From Gigaspora rosea (lineage: Eukaryota > Glomeromycota > Glomeromycetes > Diversisporales > Gigasporaceae), in assembly GCA_003550325.1 (NCBI GenBank), contig QKWP01000592.1:1-64000 (forward strand): 64,000 nt of DNA, in the 5' to 3' direction. The translations under genes were made by a program, and so were the position numbers. The notes below the pieces were generated by a model. The model saw nothing but the letters and a program-made list of their open reading frames with translations, had not been told where the DNA came from and ran no database searches. Below, piece by piece: positions 57,073 to 64,000 of the stretch. Position 1 is the first letter of the stretch. Every line of letters starts with the position of its first letter.

Positions 57073-59039
57073 ATGAGTAAAAGAAAATATATGGTAGAGG
57101 AAGTTGAAGAGGAAAGTATCACGAAAATAGTAAAAAAAGTAAAATCTCGCACTCAACAAGCAAAACACATCCGAAGGTTAACAAAGAAAATCAACAACTA
57201 AAACACGTTGACAAAGCGAAAACAACAAACAAACATGTATTAACTACAGATAAAAACATAGAAACACCGGTCCTTGACAAGGTACTGAGTTGGGGCGAAA
57301 AGGTGGAACAAGAAATAGAGGCTCTTAAAGATGTTACAAATACTCTATCTAACACACCAAACAAGCTCACTGAAACGTGCATGCTCTCGATGCAGTTCGA
57401 CAGCACTATAACAACAACTCAGGTGTCCTTAACAGACGAAAATACAGGTATCGGACAAGAGGCAAATAAACCCCTTAGAAACTCCTACAAGGCCAATATT
57501 AGAAAGCACAACTAATGAAATAGAAGCAGGCAGTTCTCAAATGGCTGATAATCAGAACATAAACAAAGCTCCAGTAACTCAGGACAGAAAATGGACATCT
57601 TTTTTCCCCTGGCTAAGGAGAGGACAATCCATATACTCGATGTTCTCCTCAAGAAACTCAATTAAAATGAAAACCAATTTCGTTTTAATAATCGAAATAA
57701 GTGATATACAAGCTTCTTTCAATGAGATTATGACCTCGTTATTCGATGCAGTAAAATACAACATTAGTGCGGCGAAACAACACCTTACGAAAAGCAAATG
57801 CACACACTTAGAAGTAACGTTTATTGATAGAGAAAAACAGAAATTCTACACAGCCAACGGACTGACCATTCTGAACTTTGGGTATATTCCGGTAGATGAA
57901 AGGAAATCCTTTCTGCCAGTCAAATGCCGTAATGTACCCTTAGATAACAAAAGTGAAATCTCAGATGCACTGCTCGAAGCATTTGAAGGCGTAGAACCTA
58001 TCACCGCTATAAAGCCTTTACTAATTGAGGGGACACTATACTTGACAGACCAGTGGATAATCATTTTCGAAACCACAGATGATCCAAACCTAGAACAGAG
58101 CATCCTGAGGTTTACCCACGTGAGGGATAACAAGGTTACTACAGAATGGCGTACAGCTACTAAAGTATGCTACTTCTGCGAAAAAGAAGGCCATATAAGG
58201 AAAGATTGCACTCGACTCCAAGAGTCTATTTCCTTAAGAAAGGCATACCAAGCATTCAAACAAAATAAAGCTGCACCAAATACGGAAATAGAAGGTGCCA
58301 CTAAGGAATGGCACGTGGCATATTCTCCTGTTAAAGAAACTCTCACTGAGGATAATGTGCACATGCCGGATGCATAGCACATAATTGCTCAACAGAGTTC
58401 TGGCACAACTGTCACTAAAGCAGTTACGAACAACAATATTGAGGGACACTACACAAATATTTGACACGGACATAGTATTACCAAACGTAGTACAATATAA
58501 ACAAGAAAGGGACTCTGGTGCGACTAGAGTCGCAGACATTAGAACATCAATTAACAAAAGGCAAAGGGTGTAGAGTGACATACTGACGTCACTACCTCAA
58601 TTTTATATGACATAAGAGTGACGTAGTGACGTCACTATCTCAGACCTTTCAAATGTTTGCGGCTATAAGTGCGACTGCACAAACGAACCCAAACAGTAAC
58701 ATAGTAACGAAAACAGAAGTGTGTAACGAAGCTCTTGCAGCAGGCACAACAAACAAAGAACCGGAAACAACAGCCATTATAGATGAATTATCTATAATCA
58801 GCTACGGTACTTCAGGGGTCACCCAGAACTCTAAGGACTCTGAATTATCTGTTACTTCCCCTGGCATAGAATCGGAGTCAATAGAAAGTGGTATGATTAG
58901 GGACGAAAAAGGTTTCACCACAGTTACTTACAAAAAGAAACAACAGAAAAGGAAATATGCAACCCCGCGTAAATCAGAAAGTTCAAGGGTGGTACCCTAT
59001 GACCAAACCCGGGGAAGGGGAAACCCACCCCGAGGTTAA
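57073..59039 (+). pseudogene. LINE D ORF1, CCHC protein, broken
   Basis: The ATG at 57073 opens a frame MSKRKYMVEEVEEE that meets a stop near 57201. The same protein continues downstream through DKVLSWGEKVEQEIEALKD. The main block (57541-58377) has KWTSFFPWLRRGQSIYSMFS, the shared globular region and the knuckle CYFCEKEGHIRKDC. The tail (58626-59039) ends GRGNPPRG. Between 58570 and 58650 the word TGACGTCACTA(T/C)CTCA occurs twice, a short duplication that disrupts the frame. Compared with LINE A, at least three breaks. Confidence 0.85.
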
Positions 59040-59082
59040 ATACCATAATCCTCTTTACTTCCTAAATGTCCCGATCCAATAG

Positions 59083-62000
59083 ATTAAAATAGCAACTTTG
59101 AACGTAAAAGTGTTTAACAATAGGGACAAAAGCAATAATACATTAACACTTCTAAAAACTTACAAATTAGACATTATTATGTTACAGGAAACAAACTTAA
59201 AAAATAAAAACACAATGGAGCTATGATTCAATTTGGTCTGAAAAAACAGCAATCCTAGCAGGACATAAGGATATAGAATTCAAACATATAAAAATCGAGC
59301 TAGGGGGCAGAGTAATGTTCACAACATGCAAACTTAAAAACCAAATGTATAAACTGACTAATGTTTATGCTCCACCGAGCCCAAATGAAAAAGCCACCTT
59401 TCTTTGATAATTGGTCCCTGCAAAAAGAAGAAGGCTTGATCAATATCGTCACCGGAGACTTCAATACGAACATTAACCCTGAGGTTAACAGAATTAGCCA
59501 AGCCAATCCACAAAATGACCCCACAAGGAAGCAACTGCTTGACAAATTAGCTGAGTTCATTAATATAGCAGATACTTCGGACACCAAACCTTTTATCACA
59601 TTTCAACAAAACACTAGAAACAATAATACCATGGCAACCTGCATAGATTACATTTTTATTGCCGAAAACAACGAACACCTAATCTCGGGTATTTGCATAC
59701 CACATGGTAACTCAGATCATCTTCTGTTGGAGTGCATCCTACAGAACAGAAAGCATACCATAAAGCCTACACAGTGGAGATTTGATGAACAATGCCTTAA
59801 AAACAATCAGCTCTTAAAAGAAATAAAAGATGAGATAAGCAATAAAGAGGCGGACACTGAATGGGACCTTTGTAAAATCAAGGTGCAATCAATAATCAGA
59901 GCTTTTAGGGGCCCAAGATCTCCAGAAAACAGAATCTCGCAGCTAAACAAGAGAATATGCACATTAAAAGGACAAAAAGCAAAAGCAGGTTCAAATGAAT
60001 ACCTTGATAATCAAATAGAAGAATTGAAGGTACAAATGGAAGAGGAAACAACCTTACTAGCAAAAAGGTGGCATCTAAGGTCCAAGGCCAAGTGGATAGA
60101 GAAGGGTGAAAAATTCACCAAATACTTCTTCTCCCGGTATAAACTAAAACGGGCACAAGGTGACTTGAATAAACTTAGGGTTACTACAGANAGAGCTTTT
60201 AAGGGCCCAAGATCTCCCGAAAACAGAATCTCACAGCTAAACAAGAGAATATGCACATTAAAAGGACAAAAAGCAAAAGCAGGTTCAAATGAATACCTTG
60301 ATAATCAAATAGAGGAATCGAAGATACAAATGGAAGAGAAAACAACCTCACTAGCAAAAAGGTGGCATCTAAGGTCCAAGGCCAAGTGGATAGAGAAGGG
60401 TGAAAAATCCACCAAATACTTCTTCTCCCGGTATAAACTAAAACGGGCACAAGGTGACTTGAATAAACTTAGGGTTACTACAGAAGATACTAAGAAGATG
60501 TGCTTCAATTCATATGCGACTACTATGCTGGGCTATACAAAGCGGAAGGGATAGATAAAAAAGCGGCAGAAGAGATAACAACCGCTCTTCCCCGGGTAAC
60601 TGAGAGCATGAATAAAAGTCTAATTCGAAAGATCACACAAGAAGAAATTAGAAATGTAATAAAAAGGTTACCAAAAGGGAAGTCCCCTGGCTCAGACGGT
60701 CTGTCATATGAATTCTATAAGGCTATAGAAGAAGATATAACACCAGTCCTAGAAAAAGTATTCAACAGTGTCTTAGCGGGGGTAGGATGCCTAACTCCTG
60801 GCACAAAAGCCTGATCACACTTATTCCCAAGAAAGCAGAAGACCCTGAACTCATAAGCAGCTGGAGACCAATATCTCTGGTAAACAGCAACACAAAAATT
60901 TTTATGAAGATAATAGCGGATAGACTGAATGAAATCTGTGAACAAATAATCCCGGACCACCAACAAGGGTTTATAAGACACAGACTGATCACCGATGCTG
61001 CAATGGACATTATTATCACCCTGAGGGGGAGACATGACCCCAATCATGAACATTGGATGCTTTTAGTGGACCAATCAAAAGCATTTGATAGGGTGAAACA
61101 CGATTAACTAGAACTAGTACTGAGGAAAATGGAGTTTGAACCACAAATAATCAACGTAATTTTAAATTTGTTTAAAAACCAACAAGCACATATTATCAAA
61201 GACGGGGAATTCTCAGCCACATTTAAAGTCGAAAGGGGTATAAGACAGGGGATCCTCTCTCGCCCTGTTATATGTTTTAGCTTTTGAACCCTCTTAACCT
61301 TAATAGAAAGAAATATCTGAGGTATAACAATAGAAAAACTGGTCTTTAAATTGGTGGCCTATGCGGACGACCTGACCATAGGAGTGGGGTCTCCATCCGA
61401 CTGGGAAAACCTAGATCAAGCATTTAAATTTTATGAAGCGGCCTCTAACGCTAAAATAAATAAAAATAAAACAAAACTGGTACCACTATCCATGAATGCA
61501 AGAAGGGTTGAATTGAAAGGCGAATCACAGTATAAAAAAGCAGACAAGCAAGAGACAATTAAAGTCCTAGGCTTTGATCTGCAAATAGATGGCTCCCCAT
61601 GGAAGGACCTCTAGACCCTAGTGATTAAAAAATGAAAAGCTCACTGGAGACCTATGGAAAAAGAAACCTATCATATAGAGGGAAAATCCTTGTAGCAAAA
61701 GCATTAATCCTATCAAAGATATGGTATGCGGCATATCTACAACTGCCCAAAAAAAACAAGTGGCAGAAATTAACGGAATAATCTTCCTGTGGATCAAAGG
61801 GAAGTCAAGAATGCTATCAAGATTTATGACGTTCCAAAAACCTAGTGAGGAGTTTGGGCTAAAAGCTCCAATAGTTAAGGATATGCTAGAGGCTCGGATG
61901 CTTATGGTATGGGTCGAACTCCTCACCACTCTTTTTGGGTGAAAGCAGAGAGGGAAAGGATCAATAAAACTCTAAAGGATAAAAGAAACAAAGTGCCTGG

Positions 62001-62660
62001 CATGAACTTGGACTGGAAGCAGTCAGAACCTGTGGCTGGCCCAACAAGTGGAAACCTTATCTACTGGCGTGGAGACACGCGGAAGGCAAGATAAACACTA
62101 GTGAAGACAGGCCATGGGATCCTCGGAAAATAAGTGTGAAGAAACTATAAGGGACAGAAATCTCAGTCAAGAAAGTCGTAGAAATATTTAGGACCAGAAG
62201 GACTCCTATACAAGCTGAAATAGATAACAACGAAGATAAACCTCATGAGTGGCTATCGCAGAAGAAGATTCCAAATAAAAAACAGAACATATTCTGGCGC
62301 CTGTATCACAAAGCTCTACCGCTAGGCTACCGGCTAAAACACGTGAATTCTGAATTATGCAACTGCCCCTGGTGCCCAGGAAAAGCACAGATGATCGATC
62401 ACTTTGCCCTGGAATATAGGATAACCAGGGAGGTATTGAGAATGGTATACGAAACGCTTGACGTGGTGGTAGCAGAAACACCTCCAGCAAATATAGATGA
62501 GATTTTTTCAACTCAAAATCTCCGGACAGAAGGACAAAAAAAAGTGGCAACGTGGCTACACATAAACGCTATATATGAAATATGGTGTATGTACACAACT
62601 AAGAGATGGGGTACTGAAAAAGAACCCAACTCCGGTGTGCTAGAAAGAGAGCGGGCTTGA
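59083..62660 (+). pseudogene. LINE D ORF2: endonuclease, reverse transcriptase, zinc finger, broken
   Basis: In order: KIATLNVKVFNNRDK and LQETN (59090-59200); GDFNTNINPEVNRISQ, TCIDYIFIAEN and HGNSDHLLLECI (59450-59740); a coiled linker that is duplicated (see 59898-60483); RT with SPGSDGLSYEFYKA (60690), SWRPISLVNSNTKIF (60860), QQGFIRHRLITDAAMDI (60960), DQSKAFDRVKHD (61070), AYADDLTIGVGSPSDW (61355); thumb near 61700-61900; and the finger NCPWCPGKAQMIDHFAL (62360). There are about eight frame changes or stops, including the stop after VKHD. Confidence 0.88.
59898..60483 (+). repeat. 292-bp tandem duplication in LINE D ORF2 around an N
   Basis: 59898-60189 and 60192-60483 are two copies, about 97% alike, of the ORF2 linker (RAFRGPRSPENRISQLNKRI to LNKLRVTT). 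A single N at 60191 lies between them. LINE A and E have one copy. The frame stays open through both copies apart from the N. It may be an assembly join of two alleles or paralogues, or a genuine duplication. Confidence 0.85.
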
Positions 62661-62704
62661 ATAAAGGCACGTCTAAAACATGAAGTAGACGTGCTCCGCC
62701 GTAC

Positions 62705-62830
62705 TAGAGGTCTTACCGGGTCGAAAATTACCGACCCGGGCGGGTCAAGTACTGACCCGGGTTATGACCCGGGTCAACGGGTCAACTCCTTGTTTTTTTT
62801 TTGTCTTCGGAAACATGCTTAATTTTTTGT
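62705..62830. mobile_element. Left end of a GACCCGGGT-rich element (hAT-like), partner end not seen
   Basis: It starts TAGAGGTCTTACCGGGTCG exactly where LINE D stops. It is followed by six or so GACCCGGGT / ACCCGGGTCA words in about 90 bases, then AT-rich DNA. This matches the design of the hAT elements at 52185 and 38584. A second end with CCCGG arrays is not visible before the window ends, so it is either truncated or extends beyond 64000. Confidence 0.5.
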
Positions 62831-64000
62831 CTCAACTAGAGTTATGACCCTGGTCAGAAAATAATGGCAGTCGCACTAAAACCAGGAACGTTATACTTTA
62901 TAAGTACATCTTAAAATTAAAATTTTCTAAAATAGAATATATATTTACATTATTTTGTTTCCTTTTAATGATAAATATAGGTCGTATAAGTACTATTTAT
63001 ACGCCAAATAGACGATTAAGCTCAAGCGATTTATTTTTTATTTATTATAAAGAAAAAGCAAATAAGTCCGTTACTGGATGTTTCACATCCAATAACGGCG
63101 CATCTGGCTTTGAATTCAATGAGCTCACAAGCTGAGCACCTTCGTGATATGGGTAACACATTAAATTCAAAGCCAGATGCTTTTTAATTGTCAAGTAAAA
63201 ACGATCACCCTGTGATCTTTTGGATCTTTCGCCTGCCAAATAAAACAGTTATTGGTTGCTACGCATTCATTAACTATATAATATAATTAATATTGTAATA
63301 AATTAATTTTCGAAGAGGTTAAAACCTCATTATTATTGTGGACTAAACTATATTGTTGATTCTTTTGAAATAAAAATAAAATAATCGACACATAATAAAT
63401 AAATGAATCTACTTCCGTATTATTTCATCGACAAAAACGCTTGCTGAAAACTTAGTTCGTAGATAATGATTTTTACAGACAAGATTATTTTACATACGAA
63501 TAATTCAATATATTGTATCAAGAATTTTTTTTATAAATTGTATCAACTTTAAACATAAACTTAACTCTATCAACTTATGACTAGAATTAATTTGCCCAAA
63601 ATTAGTTTTTGATGAAATAACTTTTTATGAAACGGACTTGTCCGTGAATTAATCGATTGCAAAATAACCTTGCCTGAAATTAATTCTCTGCGAATTAAGT
63701 TTTCCGTGAAGTAATTATTGGTGAGTTGATCGAAACCGAGTGAACCTGATACTATTAAATAAATATTTAATAAAATACTCAATAAAATCAATTAACGTAT
63801 CTAAAATGATAAGCAGTTTATGTATTTTCCACGTCATTTCTGAATTTATGTCGATTCTGAATTGTCATTTAGAATCGGTATCCATTTAACAAATTAAAAA
63901 AAAAAAGCAAGCGAAAAAATTTAGAAATAATAATAATATTATTAAATATCTCATTAATATTCGAACTAACTAACGCGTTTGCATTAAAAATGAGAGGAAA
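62831..64000. other. AT-rich DNA without a gene
   Basis: Apart from the hairpin at 63099-63181 I see no coding sequence or named element. From 63560 to 63730 there is a run of loosely similar GAATTAATTNNNNGCGAA-like words. The window ends in A/T-rich sequence. Confidence 0.5.
63099..63181. repeat. Hairpin with 20-bp stem
   Basis: GCATCTGGCTTTGAATTCAA (63099) and TTAAATTCAAAGCCAGATGC (to 63181) pair with one or two mismatches around about 43 bases that include GAGCTCACAAGCTGAGC. It is probably a tiny MITE or solo foldback. Confidence 0.55.

Larger units (their letters stand above)
56947..62704 (+). mobile_element. LINE D, L1-like, 5'-complete, 3' end cut
   Basis: It begins GGATCTACGGTCACTCTCTC, matching the 5' end of LINE A (GGATCTGCACGTACTCTCTC). 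That makes this the true start of the family. ORF1 and ORF2 follow in order. The element runs through the ORF2 zinc finger and the conserved GCTCCGCCGTA, then stops at 62704 where another element begins with TAGAGGTCTTACCGGG. No poly(A) tail or target duplication could be identified. Several frame breaks make it inactive. Confidence 0.85.

Noticed and set aside
1-64000. LTR retrotransposons or virus-like elements
   Set aside because: No long direct terminal repeats, gag/pol order, integrase or capsid signature were found. The CCHC knuckles belong to L1-like ORF1 proteins and a MULE.

Overview
The window looks like an AT-rich, repeat-dense fungal nuclear chromosome segment. An early-diverging, intron-rich fungus such as a Rhizophagus-like Glomeromycotina is my best guess, inferred from composition, short introns and transposon mix and not from any alignment. 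In 64 kb I can support one host gene well. It is a 13-exon gene for the large (R1) subunit of class Ia ribonucleotide reductase at 15.4-19.0 kb on the + strand. Its residues align so closely that the catalytic cysteines fall on the same numbers as in the human and yeast enzymes (C218, C429, C444). A small coiled-coil, tail-anchored protein at 3.8-4.2 kb is a weaker second candidate. Nearly everything else is mobile-element sequence.

Layout: 0-6.3 kb holds a duplicated minisatellite block (1-409 and 5717-6285), compositionally odd non-coding DNA and the coiled-coil ORF. 6.3-13.8 kb is a set of old, long inverted repeats with no recognisable transposase and two copies of a 235-bp MITE. 14-15.1 kb has two further MITEs. 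15.2-19.1 kb is the R1 gene and its promoter. 19.2-21.4 kb is a 2.15-kb hAT-type non-autonomous element containing two more MITEs. 21.4-26.7 kb is AT-rich DNA with small hairpin elements. 26.7-33.9 kb is a series of nested insertions: a 1.29-kb non-coding retroposon with an 18-A tail, a Mutator-like foldback element, a hAT MITE, a short retroposed tail and a TA-flanked MITE. 34.0-36.5 kb is a decayed MULE of the FAR1 type. 38.2-62.7 kb is a LINE graveyard of at least six L1-like copies, into which a pogo/Tigger transposon, hAT elements and foldback elements have inserted, and which have inserted into one another.

The target-site duplications make the order of many insertions readable. LINE A (46.5-53.9 kb) sits inside the ORF1 of older LINE E with a 15-bp duplication, and was itself later hit by a 1.48-kb hAT element (8-bp duplication) in ORF1 and by a 447-bp palindromic element in ORF2. 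LINE E was also hit by a 2.8-kb Tigger element. LINE F sits in a palindromic MITE with a 15-bp duplication, and LINE H sits in a hAT MITE that sits in LINE G.

The most interesting general patterns are three. First, the 3' ends of the LINEs and of the unrelated 1.29-kb retroposon share a layout (AATAAA, then a short stem-loop of varying sequence, then poly(A)), which suggests one retrotransposition machinery recognising structure and not sequence. Second, several 8-bp-TSD elements have TAG...CTA ends and family-specific reiterated subterminal motifs. Third, the R1 gene lacks the usual C-terminal cysteine pair, and a hAT element lies 172 bp past its stop codon. I saw no LTR element, Polinton, CRISPR array, rRNA or convincing tRNA gene.
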